Below are positions 11,210 through 22,029 of a stretch of DNA of 64,000 bases, one piece after another. Source of the DNA: Billgrantia zhangzhouensis (GTDB lineage Bacteria; Pseudomonadota; Gammaproteobacteria; Pseudomonadales; Halomonadaceae); the NCBI RefSeq assembly GCF_021404465.1, contig NZ_JABFTT010000001.1, positions 124,001 through 188,000 on the forward strand. Reading direction: 5' to 3'. Every line of letters begins with the position of its first letter. Position 1 is the first letter of the stretch. The notes below the pieces were generated by a model. It searched no databases, was not told the origin of the DNA, and saw nothing but the letters and a program-made list of their open reading frames with translations. The translations under genes and the position numbers were made by a program.

Positions 11210-12313
11210 TCAGAGACGCATGGGCATGACGACATACAGAGCATCGCCCCCGCCGGGCTCTTCCATCAAGGCGCTGCTGTTCGAATCGGCAAGTGTCATC
11301 TGCACCCGATCCTCGCCAATAACACCAAGAACATCAATGAGATAACCAACATTGAAGCCTATCTCGAGGGTTTCCCCGCCATACTCGACCGCCACGTTCT
11401 CCTCAGCCTCTTCCTGCTCGGGGTTGTTGGCCATGACCTGAAGGTTACCCTCCTGAAGATGCAGCCGAACGCCACGATACTTCTCGTTGGAGAGAATGGA
11501 AGTCCGTGAGAGCACCTGGCGCAGTTCGGTGCGATCGGCGATGAAGACCTTGTCGCCACCACGCGGCACCACGCGCTCGTAGTCGGGGAATTTCCCATCG
11601 ACCAGCTTCGAGGTGAAGGTGAAATCGCCGGTATGGGCACGCACGTGGCTGGCACTCAGTGTCAGGGTCACCGGCTCGTCGCTATCGTCGAGCAGGCGCA
11701 CCAGCTCGAGCACGCCCTTGCGGGGCACGATGAGCTTGCGTGCCGGTTCGACCTGGATCTCTGCAGGGCGCGAACAGACGGCGAGGCGATGGCCGTCGGT
11801 CGCGACGGTGCGCACCAGGTTGGAGCGCAGCTCCAGCAACATACCGTTGAGGTAATAGCGCACGTCCTGCTGGGCCATGGCAAAGGAGGTGGAGTCGATC
11901 AGGTGCTTGAGCGTTCCACGCGGCAGGCTGAGTTCGACATCGCCAGCGCTGTCCTCGATATTAGGGAACTCGGCGACCGGCAGGGTCGACAGGGTGAAGC
12001 GGGAACGACCGCTACGCAGCACGGCACGCCCTTCCTCCAGGCTGAACTGAAGTTCGGCCTGGTCGGGCAGCGATTTGCAGATGTCCATCAGCTTGCGGGC
12101 AGGCACGGTAACGGCACCCGGCACCTCGACCTGAGAGGCGGCCGTGCGGCCGATCAGTTCGACCTCGAGATCGGTGCCGGTCAGGGCCACCTGATCCTGA
12201 TCGACCTGGATCAGCACGTTGGATAGTACCGGCAGGGTCTGGCGCCGCTCCACCACGCCAGCCACCAGTGCCAGCGGCCGGAGCAGCGCTTCGCGGGTAA
12301 TGGAAAATCTCAT
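11210..12313 (-). CDS. dnaN: DNA polymerase III beta sliding clamp
   Basis: The 367-residue processivity clamp, a ring-forming dimer that tethers DNA polymerase III to DNA. The length equals the usual 366-367. The N-terminus MRFSITREALLRPLALVAGVV resembles the family, as do TLPVLSNVLI, the GTDLEVEL motif and the C-terminal YVVMPMRL that contributes to the partner-binding cleft. It starts at an ATG with GGAG upstream, 44 bp after dnaA, and belongs to the dnaA operon. No unusual feature is visible. Confidence 0.98.
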   Translation of the reverse strand: MRFSITREALLRPLALVAGVVERRQTLPVLSNVLIQVDQDQVALTGTDLEVELIGRTAASQVEVPGAVTVPARKLMDICKSLPDQAELQFSLEEGRAVLRSGRSRFTLSTLPVAEFPNIEDSAGDVELSLPRGTLKHLIDSTSFAMAQQDVRYYLNGMLLELRSNLVRTVATDGHRLAVCSRPAEIQVEPARKLIVPRKGVLELVRLLDDSDEPVTLTLSASHVRAHTGDFTFTSKLVDGKFPDYERVVPRGGDKVFIADRTELRQVLSRTSILSNEKYRGVRLHLQEGNLQVMANNPEQEEAEENVAVEYGGETLEIGFNVGYLIDVLGVIGEDRVQMTLADSNSSALMEEPGGGDALYVVMPMRL

Positions 12314-12357
12314 GTCGGCTCCACGTCTAGTCCTGTAATTGGGTGTCGGGCATTGGG

Positions 12358-13830
12358 TCAGCTGGTCAGCAACCGCAGCAGGTTCTTGTAATCCTCACGG
12401 ATATCGGCACTTTCTTCTTGCAGCGCCTGAACCTTGCGACAGGCATGCAGCACCGTGGTGTGATCACGCCCACCGAAGGCATCGCCGATTTCCGGCAGGC
12501 TATGATTGGTCAGTTCCTTGGCCAGTGCCATGGCCACCTGCCGAGGCCGCGCCACCGAGCGCGAACGCCGCTTGGAGAGCAGGTCAGCCAGCTTGATCTT
12601 GTAGTACTCGGCAACGGTGCGCTGGATATTGTCAACGCCCACCTGCTTGTCCTGCAGCGCCAGCAGGTCCTTCAGCGACTCGCGGATGAAGTCCTGGGTG
12701 ATCGGCTTGCCCATGAAGTGGGAGTCGGCGATGACTTTCTTCAGCGCCCCTTCGAGTTCGCGCACGTTGGAGCGGATCTTCTGGGCAATGAAGAAGGCGG
12801 CATCGTGCGGCAGATCCACCTTGGCCTGGTCCGCCTTCTTCATCAGGATGGCGACCCGGGTTTCCAGTTCAGGCGGTTCGATGGCCACGGTCAGCCCCCA
12901 GCCGAAGCGCGACTTGAGACGCTCCTCGACACCGCTGATCTCCTTGGGGTAGCGGTCCGAGGTGAGAATCATCTGCTGGCCACCCTCGAGCAGGGCATTG
13001 AAAGTATGGAAGAACTCCTCCTGGGAGCGCTCCTTGCCGGCAAAGAACTGGATGTCGTCGATCAGCAGCGCATCGACACTACGGTAGAAGCGCTTGAAGT
13101 CGTTGATGGCGTTGAGCTGCAGCGCCTTGACCATGTCCGCCACGAAACGCTCGGAATGCAGGTAAACGACACGAGCATTCTCGCGCCGCGCCGCCAGAGC
13201 GTTGCCCACGGCGTGCATCAGGTGGGTCTTGCCCAGGCCGACGCCACCATAGAGAAAGAGCGGGTTGTAGGCGCCGCCGGGGTTCTCGGAGACCTGTCGC
13301 GAGGCAGCCCGGGCCAACTGGTTGGACTTGCCCTCGACAAAGGTTTCGAAGGTGAAGCTGGGGTTGAGGCCGCTGTTGTGCTTCAAGCTGCCTTCGACTT
13401 GCACCTCACGTTCCGCGCCGGAGCGGCGTGACGAGGCCCCCTCCTCGCGCAGCTGGTCGATTTCGCGCTCGTCACCGATATCGCCACGCGGCGGCACCTG
13501 AACCGCTGGCGACAGGGGCGAGTGGGGGTTGGCCGAGACAGGAGCTCCCAGGTCGCGCGGCTGCGGCTTGACTGCCGCCGCCTGGCGGCTACCCACGGTC
13601 AGCACCACACGCGGCGGCTTGGCAGGTGACAGATCCCTGAGCAGCTCGTTGATACGCTTGGCATACTTGTCGCCAACCCAGTCGCGAACGAAGCGATTGG
13701 GTGCCAGCAGACGCAGCTCGTTGGCGCCCCCCTCCTCGGCTTGGAGCGGACGAATCCAAGTATTGAACTGCTGGGCGTTCAGCTCGTCCTGCAGGTAATC
13801 CAGACACTGTTGCCAGAGAGCAAGAGACAC
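12358..13830 (-). CDS. dnaA: Chromosomal replication initiator DnaA
   Basis: A 490-residue initiator that binds DnaA boxes and opens the origin. Domain I (about 1-85) begins [20 protein letters not shown]. Domain II is a long Pro/Ser/Arg-rich linker to about 155. Domain III is the AAA+ ATPase, with Walker A GGVGLGKT at 195-202 and Walker B LLIDDIQ at 255-261. Domain IV has the DnaA signature [15 protein letters not shown] at about 453-467. The start is a GTG with GAGG five bases upstream. It heads the dnaA-dnaN-recF-gyrB operon and reads away from the origin candidate. A perfect DnaA box 58 bp upstream of its start suggests autoregulation. Confidence 0.98.
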   Translation of the reverse strand: MSLALWQQCLDYLQDELNAQQFNTWIRPLQAEEGGANELRLLAPNRFVRDWVGDKYAKRINELLRDLSPAKPPRVVLTVGSRQAAAVKPQPRDLGAPVSANPHSPLSPAVQVPPRGDIGDEREIDQLREEGASSRRSGAEREVQVEGSLKHNSGLNPSFTFETFVEGKSNQLARAASRQVSENPGGAYNPLFLYGGVGLGKTHLMHAVGNALAARRENARVVYLHSERFVADMVKALQLNAINDFKRFYRSVDALLIDDIQFFAGKERSQEEFFHTFNALLEGGQQMILTSDRYPKEISGVEERLKSRFGWGLTVAIEPPELETRVAILMKKADQAKVDLPHDAAFFIAQKIRSNVRELEGALKKVIADSHFMGKPITQDFIRESLKDLLALQDKQVGVDNIQRTVAEYYKIKLADLLSKRRSRSVARPRQVAMALAKELTNHSLPEIGDAFGGRDHTTVLHACRKVQALQEESADIREDYKNLLRLLTS

Positions 13831-14204
13831 TCGACCTCACCATACCCGTTGATGCATGACCGGCCATTGTATCCTTCGGCCGGCGGGTTATCCACATGCC
13901 AGGCAATGCCGAACGCTCCTGTGGAAAACGTCATCACGACTGGCTACGGGTTCCCCTTGGCTTCGCTACACATGGGGGAAGCCGATTTCTCAAACCACCA
14001 CCCAGCCAGCCCCACCCACTGCCTGGCCACTGTTTACAAAAGGCTTTTCCACATACCAAAATCCAATCTATCCTATTGTTTCAAATATGGTTTTATTACT
14101 TATCAACAGTTATCGCCCACAGTATTAACCACAATAACCCACAAAAAACAGGAAATTACGCCGTTCACCGGCCCCGCTTCCACTCGCGGCATGGAGCGTA
14201 ACAA
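13831..14204. other. Candidate replication origin (oriC), dnaA-rpmH intergenic region
   Basis: The region between divergent dnaA and rpmH, where pseudomonad-type origins lie. It contains a perfect DnaA box TTATCCACA at 13888-13896. Near-consensus boxes are at 13920-13928 (TTTTCCACA, minus strand), 14045-14053 (TTTTCCACA), 14100-14108 (TTATCAACA) and 14125-14133 (TTAACCACA). Between and after them, about 14030-14160 is strikingly AT-rich in a GC-rich background and could be the unwinding element. A -10-like TACAAT on the minus strand (13866-13871) sits just downstream of the perfect box, consistent with DnaA control of dnaA. Several short open frames here are not credible genes. Confidence 0.8.
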
Positions 14205-14233
14205 TTGCGTCGGGCTGCCGAAGTCTCTACAAT
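14205..14233 (+). promoter_or_regulatory. rpmH promoter
   Basis: The -35 TTGCGT (14205-14210) and -10 TACAAT (14228-14233) are separated by 17 bases. Transcription would start near 14240, leaving about 90 nt of leader before rpmH. Confidence 0.6.
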
Positions 14234-14329
14234 TTCCGGTCTTGAACCGAATCTGTCCTTGGTTCCTGTCGGGAGCCAGGGCGTTCCTGTAACGACGTAC
14301 CGTCAAAAACCACGTGGGAATCGAGTGTT

Positions 14330-14464
14330 ATGAAACGTACTTTTCAACCCAGCGTTCTGAAGCGCAAGCGTGTCCACGGCTTCCGTGCACGCATGGCTAC
14401 CAAGAATGGTCGTGCCGTTCTGGCCCGCCGCCGCGCCAAGGGCCGCAAGCGTCTGAGCGCCTGA
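14330..14464 (+). CDS. rpmH: 50S ribosomal protein L34
   Basis: A 44-residue, highly basic ribosomal protein of the large subunit. The sequence starts [18 protein letters not shown] and ends GRKRLSA, as in nearly all bacterial L34 proteins, and the length is exactly typical. It is the first gene to the right of the origin candidate and is followed 13 bp later by rnpA, the conserved rpmH-rnpA pair. Confidence 0.98.
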   Translation: MKRTFQPSVLKRKRVHGFRARMATKNGRAVLARRRAKGRKRLSA

Positions 14465-14477
14465 TAGCGGATTGCGC

Positions 14478-14849
14478 GTGTCCGGTCATGGTTTCCCCAA
14501 GCAGTTGCGCTTGCTGACTGCCGGGAATTATCGATACGTTTTCGATCACGCTACATTCAAGGTACATGGCAAGGGGCTGATGGCCCTGGCGTGCCCCAAT
14601 GGACTGGACCACCCCCGCCTTGGCCTGGTCATCAGCAAGAAGAACGTCCGCAGGGCCGTGGACCGCAACCGCCTCAAGCGGTTGACTCGTGAATCCATTC
14701 GTCTTCAGCAATGCTCGCTACCCGCTGTCGATATCGTCCTGCTGGCGCGGCGAGGCGCGAGCGAGCTGGACAAGGCCATGCTGCATCGCCAGCTTTTCGG
14801 CATGTGGCGGCGCCTGGAGCGTGATGCACGAAAAGCGATGACCTCCTGA
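14478..14849 (+). CDS. rnpA: Ribonuclease P protein component
   Basis: A 123-residue basic protein that, with the catalytic RNA, removes 5' leaders from tRNA precursors. RLLTAGNYRYVFD lies near the N-terminus. The hallmark RNR helix appears as SKKNVRRAVDRNRLKRLTRE, and DIVLLARRGASEL follows. There is no suitable ATG, so I start at the GTG at 14478; a TTG two codons earlier is also possible. The yidD gene, usually found between rnpA and yidC, is absent; instead there is a 116-bp gap holding a hairpin. Confidence 0.95.
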   Translation: MSGHGFPKQLRLLTAGNYRYVFDHATFKVHGKGLMALACPNGLDHPRLGLVISKKNVRRAVDRNRLKRLTRESIRLQQCSLPAVDIVLLARRGASELDKAMLHRQLFGMWRRLERDARKAMTS

Positions 14850-14875
14850 CCGGATGCGGTACTCGTCTCCGCCCT

Positions 14876-14898
14876 GATAGCCTGCTCGGCAGGCTATC
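14876..14898 (+). repeat. Perfect hairpin between rnpA and yidC
   Basis: GATAGCCTGC, loop TCG, GCAGGCTATC: a 10-bp perfect stem with a three-base loop and no T run after it. It could be an RNA processing or stabilising structure rather than a terminator. Confidence 0.5.
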
Positions 14899-14965
14899 GC
14901 CCTCTTTCACATGGCAGCGGATTTCGTTCCAGCGGCATGTTCACTACCCACCGGGCAGAACCCTC

Positions 14966-16651
<1,686 letters not shown>

Positions 16652-16669
16652 TCTCGCCCCCGAACGACA

Positions 16670-16697
16670 CCAGACCCCTGCCTCGGCAGGGGTCTGG
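16670..16697 (+). terminator. Hairpin after yidC, probable terminator
   Basis: CCAGACCCCTGCC and GGCAGGGGTCTGG form a 13-bp perfect stem with a two-base TC spacer. It is followed by only a short T stretch (CGTTTGTG), so termination may be partial, with read-through into mnmE. Confidence 0.7.
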
Positions 16698-16756
16698 CGT
16701 TTGTGCCGTGTGAAACGGACAATGCCGCCATACCGCTGCAATCGAGAGGATGCCGC

Positions 16757-18127
16757 ATGGCCGACAGGCTCTATCAGCAGGACACCATCGTCGCGCTGGC
16801 CACCCCGCCCGGGCGTGGTGGCGTCGGCATCATCCGCGTCTCGGGCCCTCTGTGCGCGGCGATCGCCGAAGCCGTGGTAGGTCATTGCCCCGAGCCGCGG
16901 CGCGCCCATTACGGCCCCTTCCGTGGCGTCTCGGTGACGATCGACGAGGGCATCGCCCTCTATTTCACCGGGCCCCACTCCTTCACCGGCGAGGACGTGC
17001 TGGAGCTACAAGGCCACGGCGGCCCGGTGATCATGGACCTGCTATTGGAGCGCTGCGTGCAGCTCGGTGCCCGCCTGGCCCAGCCGGGGGAATTCTCCGA
17101 GCGCGCCTTCCTCAACGACAAGCTCGACCTGGCCCAGGCCGAGGCCATCGCCGACCTGATCGAAGCCAGCTCGCGCGCCGCCGCCGAGAACGCCCTGCGC
17201 TCGCTTCAGGGGGAGTTCTCACGACGGGTGGAAGCGTTGGTGCAGCGGCTGATCGAGCTACGCATGTACGTAGAGGCGGCCATCGATTTCCCCGAAGAGG
17301 AGATCGACTTCCTCGCTGATGGCAAGGTGGCCGAGATGCTCGGCGCGGTCCAGACGGAACTCGTCGAAGTACGCGCCGCCGCCGGCCAGGGCGCGCTGAT
17401 GCGCGAAGGGATGAGCGTGGTGATCGCGGGCCGCCCCAATGCCGGCAAGTCGAGCCTGCTCAATGCTCTCACTGAGCAGGAGACCGCCATCGTCACCGAG
17501 ATCGCCGGTACTACCCGCGACGTGCTGCGCGAACACATCCATCTGGACGGCATGCCGCTACACGTGATCGATACCGCCGGACTGCGCGACACACCGGATG
17601 CGGTCGAGCGGATCGGTGTGGCCCGCGCCTGGGCCGAGATCGAGAAGGCCGACCGTGTGCTGCTGATGGTGGACGCCGCCACTACCGACGCCACCGATCC
17701 CATGGCGATCTGGCCCGAGTTCGTCGCGCGCTTGCCCGACCCCTCCCGCCTGACCCTGGTGCGCAACAAGATCGATGCCAGCCACGAGGCGCCGACGGCG
17801 GACTTGTCCACATCCCCGCCAGTGATTCGGCTCTCCGCGCGCACCGGAGAGGGTGTGGATAACCTGAAGGAGCATCTCAAGACGGTGATGGGCTACTCCG
17901 CCACCACCGAGGGACGCTTCTCGGCACGGCGAAGGCACCTCGATGCCCTCGACCGGGCGCAGCGCGCGCTCAGCAACGGCGAGGCGCAGTTGTCCGGTTA
18001 TGGCGCCGGCGAACTGCTGGCGGAGGATTTGCGCGACGCCCAACAGGCGCTGGGCGAGATCACCGGTGAGTTCAGCGCCGACGACCTCTTGGGCGAGATC
18101 TTCGGCAGCTTCTGTATCGGCAAGTAG
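16757..18127 (+). CDS. mnmE: tRNA uridine-5-carboxymethylaminomethyl modification GTPase MnmE
   Basis: A 456-residue GTPase that, with MnmG, modifies U34 of certain tRNAs. The N-terminal folate-binding domain begins [22 protein letters not shown]. The inserted G domain has GRPNAGKS near 224-231, DTAGLRDT and NKID. The protein ends FCIGK, whose cysteine is the conserved C-terminal residue. The start is the ATG at 16757, after a GAGAGGA ribosome-binding site. Its partner mnmG, adjacent in pseudomonads, lies 28 kb downstream in this window. It converges with rlmJ, with 16 bp between them. Confidence 0.97.
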   Translation: MADRLYQQDTIVALATPPGRGGVGIIRVSGPLCAAIAEAVVGHCPEPRRAHYGPFRGVSVTIDEGIALYFTGPHSFTGEDVLELQGHGGPVIMDLLLERCVQLGARLAQPGEFSERAFLNDKLDLAQAEAIADLIEASSRAAAENALRSLQGEFSRRVEALVQRLIELRMYVEAAIDFPEEEIDFLADGKVAEMLGAVQTELVEVRAAAGQGALMREGMSVVIAGRPNAGKSSLLNALTEQETAIVTEIAGTTRDVLREHIHLDGMPLHVIDTAGLRDTPDAVERIGVARAWAEIEKADRVLLMVDAATTDATDPMAIWPEFVARLPDPSRLTLVRNKIDASHEAPTADLSTSPPVIRLSARTGEGVDNLKEHLKTVMGYSATTEGRFSARRRHLDALDRAQRALSNGEAQLSGYGAGELLAEDLRDAQQALGEITGEFSADDLLGEIFGSFCIGK

Positions 18128-18143
18128 CCGGCCCTGTCAGCCC

Positions 18144-18989
18144 CTACTCCTCCACCCACCAGCCGCCGCCATAGCGGGTCGTCTCGCCCAGCAGCGGCGT
18201 GAGCCGCACCATGGCGGCGGCGAGGCGCTCTTCCAACCCCCAGGGCGGATTTACCACCAGCATGCCGCTGCCGTACATGCCGCGCTCCTCGCCCGGCTCG
18301 CGCAGCGTCAGTTCGCTGCGCCAGATCTTGCGCAGGCCGCCGTCGCGCAGCCGCTCGAGTAGCTCGAGGTGACGCGCCGCCGGTAGCAGCGGATACCACA
18401 CCAGCACGGCGGCATGACGCACCTTGCGCATCGCCGCCAGCAGCGTCTCGGCGACTTCGCCATACTCCGCCTTGCGCTCGTAGCTGGGATCGACCAGCAC
18501 GCACAGGCGTGGCGTGGCCACCGGCAGGCCGGCGAGCAGGCCGGCCAGACCGTCGGCATGGAGCCTCCTGACGTTGGCGGGAAGCCGCTGCAGGGCCAGA
18601 CGCTCGTGCTCTCCCCGATGAAGCTCGAACAACTGCAACCGATCGTTCTGACGCAGCCGCTGGCCTAGCCACCAGGGCGAGCCGGGGTATTGCTCTAACC
18701 GGTGAGAATCGGGCTGCACGCTGGCGATCGCCTCGAGCCAGCTCGCCAGCAGCGGATCATCGGCCAGCCCTCGGCGCGCCTCCCAGAGCGGCAGCACACC
18801 CTGGCGGTATTCCCCTAGGCGCTGGGTCTCGCTGGCGTCCAGTGGGTAGAGGCCACGGCCGGCATGGGTATCGACGAAGGTGATCGGCGCTGCCTTGTGC
18901 AGCAGATGATCGACGACCGCATGCACGGTGAGATGCTTGTGGACATCGGCAAAGTTGCCGGCGTGATAGGCATGCTGGTAGGAGAGCAT
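18144..18989 (-). CDS. rlmJ: 23S rRNA (adenine(2030)-N6)-methyltransferase
   Basis: A 281-residue SAM-dependent methyltransferase that methylates A2030 of 23S rRNA. The N-terminus MLSYQHAYHAGNFADVHKH is the RlmJ family signature. FVDTHAGRGLY is the SAM-binding motif, and the N6-adenine methyltransferase catalytic motif appears as DPSYE rather than the common DPPYE. GSGMLVVNPPW lies near the C-terminus. The length matches E. coli RlmJ (280). It is monocistronic and convergent with mnmE. Confidence 0.94.
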   Translation of the reverse strand: MLSYQHAYHAGNFADVHKHLTVHAVVDHLLHKAAPITFVDTHAGRGLYPLDASETQRLGEYRQGVLPLWEARRGLADDPLLASWLEAIASVQPDSHRLEQYPGSPWWLGQRLRQNDRLQLFELHRGEHERLALQRLPANVRRLHADGLAGLLAGLPVATPRLCVLVDPSYERKAEYGEVAETLLAAMRKVRHAAVLVWYPLLPAARHLELLERLRDGGLRKIWRSELTLREPGEERGMYGSGMLVVNPPWGLEERLAAAMVRLTPLLGETTRYGGGWWVEE

Positions 18990-19021
18990 GTCGGGTCAAC
19001 CGTCTGTCGTGAATAACGTGG

Positions 19022-19057
19022 AAAAGCCTGGGCCCGCCAGCGAGTGGCGGGCCCAGG
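19022..19057 (-). terminator. Terminator of the OmpA-family lipoprotein gene
   Basis: CCTGGGCCCGCCA (19027-19039) pairs with TGGCGGGCCCAGG (19045-19057) around a five-base loop. On the minus strand it is followed by CTTTTCC. It lies 20 bp beyond the stop of the OmpA-family gene. Confidence 0.8.
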
Positions 19058-19077
19058 CAGTAGCGTCGCGCAGCCGC

Positions 19078-19755
19078 TTACTGGAACTGCGACTCGATCG
19101 GCGACAGAGTGATCTCGACGCGACGGTTCTGGGCACGGCCCTCTTCCGTATTATTGCTGGCGATTGGCTGGCTGGGCCCGTAGCCGGTCATGTAGAGGCG
19201 GTTGCGCACCACCCCGGACTGGGCCAGGTAGTTACCGACCGACTCGGCCCGCCGCTCGGAGAGCTGCTGGTTGTAGCTGACGCTGCCGGTGCTGTCGGTA
19301 TGGCCGGCGATGTTGACCCGGGTGTCGGTGTATTGGGTCAGCACGTTGGCCACGTCGTTGAGAGCATTGCGCGCCTGCACGGTCAGTTCGCTGGAGTCGA
19401 AGCCAAAGGTCACGCTGCTCGGCATGTTGAGCACGATGTCGTCACCACGCCGCTCCACCTCGACTCCTGTGCCGCGCATGCTCTCGCGCAGTTGTTGCTC
19501 CTGGCGATCCATGTAGACGCCAATGCCGGCACCTGCCGCTGCACCTACGGCCGCGCCGATCAGCGCACGGTCGCGACGGCTGGTGCTGCCGCTGCCGGAA
19601 AGTGCGCCGGCGGCGGCACCCACGGCCGCGCCGACGCCGGCACCGGTCATGGTGCTGGAACGCTGGGTCTGGCCCGAGTAAGGGTCGGTCGTGGCGCAGC
19701 CGGCCACCAGGATGGCAGCCGCCAGAGGAACAACGAGTCGGGAAGCTTTGAACAT
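19078..19755 (-). CDS. OmpA-family outer-membrane lipoprotein with glycine-zipper segment (YiaD-like)
   Basis: A 225-residue protein with a lipoprotein signal peptide ending LVAGC, so it should be lipidated. The next ~70 residues contain two glycine-zipper stretches rich in GAAVGAAAG-like repeats that may cross or lie on the membrane. The C-terminal half is an OmpA/Pal-type peptidoglycan-binding domain (FGFDSSELT, GHTDSTGS, YNQQLSERRAESV, RRVEI). This architecture matches E. coli YiaD. It probably links the outer membrane to the cell wall. The ATG at 19755 has GGAGA six bases upstream and is preferred over a GTG two codons earlier. It is flanked by its own terminator. Confidence 0.9.
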   Translation of the reverse strand: MFKASRLVVPLAAAILVAGCATTDPYSGQTQRSSTMTGAGVGAAVGAAAGALSGSGSTSRRDRALIGAAVGAAAGAGIGVYMDRQEQQLRESMRGTGVEVERRGDDIVLNMPSSVTFGFDSSELTVQARNALNDVANVLTQYTDTRVNIAGHTDSTGSVSYNQQLSERRAESVGNYLAQSGVVRNRLYMTGYGPSQPIASNNTEEGRAQNRRVEITLSPIESQFQ

Positions 19756-19783
19756 GGACACTCTCCAGGTCAGGGAAACGCGA

Positions 19784-20983
19784 TCATTCTGCGCCGGACT
19801 CGCTCACGAGCGCCAGCAGCTCGTTCAAGAATAATAGACCTTGGGGCGAAGCCTGAAGCCTCTGCGCATCTTCCACGAGAAGTCCTTTATTCCGCGCCGT
19901 CTCGAGCCGCCGCTCCAGAACCGCAAGAGGCCGCGCCGTATGCGCCGGCCAGTCGCGCATGGCCACGCCTTCGACCAGGCGCAGTGCGTTCATGGCGAAC
20001 TCCAGCGGCAGCTCGTCGTCGCCGACTTCGATGTGACCGGCGACGAAGCCGCGAGGATCATGGCGACGCCGCAAGTAGGCTTCGGGCTGGCGCGCCTTCC
20101 AGCGCCGTTCGATCCGCAGCCGTCCCGACTCGTCGAAGCCACTCAGCTTACCGTGACTGCCGGCACCGATGCCCAGGTAGTCGCCGAAGCACCAGTAGTT
20201 GAGGTTGTGCCGCGAACGCCGGCCCGGCCGCGCATAGGCAGAAATCTCGTAGCGCACGAAGCCCGCTGCCTCCAGCCGCTCGTGGCCCAGATCCTGGATG
20301 TCCCACAACATCTCCTCCTCCGGCAGCGCCGGTGGCCTGGAGTGGAACTCGGTGTTGGGCTCGAGCGTCAGTTGGTACCAGGAGAGATGCTCGGGTGCGA
20401 GCGCCAGAGCGCGCTCCAGGTCGTCCAGGGCCAGTTCGGGGGTCTGCTCTGGCAGGCCGTGCATCAGGTCGAGGTTGAGATTGTCGAAGCCGGCAGCACG
20501 CGCCTCTTCGATCGCCGCCACGGCGTCCTCACCGCTATGGATGCGGCCCAAGGCCGCCAGTTGGGTCGGCTGGAAGCTCTGTACGCCGAGCGACAAGCGA
20601 TTGATACCGGCCCGACGATAGCCGGCAAAGCGCCCACGCTCCAGCGTGCCGGGATTGGCTTCCAGAGTGATCTCGATGTCCTCGGCAAGCGGCAGGCGCC
20701 GGACCAACCCATCGAGGAAGCGCTCGTAGAAGCCTGCCGACATCAGGCTCGGCGTGCCGCCACCGATGAAGATGCTGCCGAGCCGACGGCCAGCCGCCAG
20801 CGGTAAGTCGGCGTCGAGGTCGTCGAGCAAGGCCGCCAGATATTCGGCTTCCGGCAGTTCAGCGGCTCTGCCCACACCATGGGAATTGAAATCGCAGTAG
20901 GGACACTTACGCACGCACCAGGGTACATGCACGTAGAGCGCCAGCGGCGGCAGTGCCGATGCGTCTCGAGTCAGGCCGGTCAT
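19784..20983 (-). CDS. hemW: Radical SAM heme chaperone HemW (HemN-like)
   Basis: A 399-residue radical SAM protein of the oxygen-independent coproporphyrinogen oxidase-like family. The 4Fe-4S cluster motif CxxxCxxC is at Cys23, Cys27 and Cys30 (CVRKCPYC), followed by DFNSHG, typical of HemW. IGGGTPSLM, ITLEANPGT and INRLSLGVQSF are further family motifs. The length is that of HemW (about 380) rather than HemN (about 455), so a heme chaperone role is favoured over coproporphyrinogen oxidation. Its ATG overlaps the rdgB stop by one base (TGATG), giving an rdgB-hemW operon as in many gammaproteobacteria. Confidence 0.93.
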   Translation of the reverse strand: MTGLTRDASALPPLALYVHVPWCVRKCPYCDFNSHGVGRAAELPEAEYLAALLDDLDADLPLAAGRRLGSIFIGGGTPSLMSAGFYERFLDGLVRRLPLAEDIEITLEANPGTLERGRFAGYRRAGINRLSLGVQSFQPTQLAALGRIHSGEDAVAAIEEARAAGFDNLNLDLMHGLPEQTPELALDDLERALALAPEHLSWYQLTLEPNTEFHSRPPALPEEEMLWDIQDLGHERLEAAGFVRYEISAYARPGRRSRHNLNYWCFGDYLGIGAGSHGKLSGFDESGRLRIERRWKARQPEAYLRRRHDPRGFVAGHIEVGDDELPLEFAMNALRLVEGVAMRDWPAHTARPLAVLERRLETARNKGLLVEDAQRLQASPQGLLFLNELLALVSESGAE

Positions 20984-21594
20984 CAGCGTTGGGACGCCTC
21001 GCGCAGCGCAGCGACCATGGCCTCGAGAGCCCGGCCGCGGTGGCTCAGGCGATTCTTCTCCTCGGCCGCAAGCTCGGCGACGCTCAGGCCAAGCTCAGGC
21101 AGCCAGAACAGCGGATCGTAGCCGAACCCACCCTCACCACGAGGCCGCTCGAGGATCTCTCCTTCCCAACTGCGCTGAACGATCAGCGGCACCGGGTCGT
21201 CGGCATGACGCAGGTAGACGAGGGCACACCAATAGCGCGCGCTGCGCTGATGACCGGAAAGGCCATCCAGGGCCTCGAGCAGCTTGGCATTGTTGCGTAC
21301 ATCGCTCTTGGGCTCGCCAGCGTAGCGTGCCGAATAGATACCCGGCTGCCCCGACAGGGCATCGACCTCGAGTCCCGAATCGTCGGCCAAGGCGGGCAGG
21401 CCACTGCTGCGACTGGCCTCGCGCGCCTTGAGCAGAGCATTCTCGACAAAGGTGAGGCCGGTTTCCTCGACGTCGAACACGCCGTATTCCGATTGAGGCC
21501 GGATACGTAAGCCAAGGGCCGCGAAAAGCTGACTGAATTCCCGAATCTTGCCGGGGTTACCGCTGGCCAGTACCAGCTCATCGGTAGGGGACAC
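20983..21594 (-). CDS. rdgB: XTP/dITP diphosphatase (RdgB/HAM1)
   Basis: A 203-residue nucleotide-pool cleaning enzyme that hydrolyses dITP and XTP to monophosphates. The substrate-binding motif SGNPGK is near the N-terminus, ETGLTFVENALLKAR follows, and ALADDSGLEVDAL carries the metal-binding acidic residues. The start is a GTG behind GAGGAGG. It is translationally coupled to hemW downstream. The 435-bp AT-rich region upstream separates it from a divergent regulator gene. Confidence 0.95.
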   Translation of the reverse strand: MSPTDELVLASGNPGKIREFSQLFAALGLRIRPQSEYGVFDVEETGLTFVENALLKAREASRSSGLPALADDSGLEVDALSGQPGIYSARYAGEPKSDVRNNAKLLEALDGLSGHQRSARYWCALVYLRHADDPVPLIVQRSWEGEILERPRGEGGFGYDPLFWLPELGLSVAELAAEEKNRLSHRGRALEAMVAALREASQR

Positions 21595-22029
21595 GATGCC
21601 TCCTCGCTAAAAGAAGTACAGCAGGCAATCATTTTACACGAGCCGGGACCTGGGCTGAACCAATCTCTCTTCCGGCCCGTGGCTGGCGTTCCGCAATAGG
21701 AGGCCAGGAACAGGTGACAAAGCCAATACGGCACATTGGACGGGCAGGCTTGTTGTACGCATTTCTGTAACCTATCTTTACATCCAACCTCGAGGCGATG
21801 CCCTGCAGGACATCACTGCAAAATTGCCGTGATGCCAGGCACCGGAAGCGCACAAGCCTTCACGCAACCGCTGGACCAACGAGGTTACATCAAGCAATGA
21901 CGTTTAATCAGTGAAGCCTGTATGGCCATGGCACAGGATTATCTAATTTAGAAAACGTATCGGCAACGTAAAGAAAAGATACCCAACGCTTGCTTTAATA
22001 TCGAAGGTTTCGTAAAGGGACGAGCGATA
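21595..22029. other. Intergenic region between rdgB and the enhancer-binding regulator
   Basis: A region of 435 bp that becomes clearly AT-rich towards the regulator gene. I see no credible gene; a 74-codon minus-strand frame has no plausible ribosome-binding site or family resemblance. There is no clear sigma-54 promoter. It marks the left boundary of the matrix island. Confidence 0.6.

Noticed and set aside
14850..14965. Remnant of yidD in the rnpA-yidC gap.
   Set aside because: Translation in all plus-strand frames gives no recognisable YidD motif such as the cysteine-rich FYPTCS segment.
21629..21853. Minus-strand frame of 74 codons upstream of rdgB.
   Set aside because: No plausible start signal, no recognisable product, and the region is AT-rich regulatory-type DNA.
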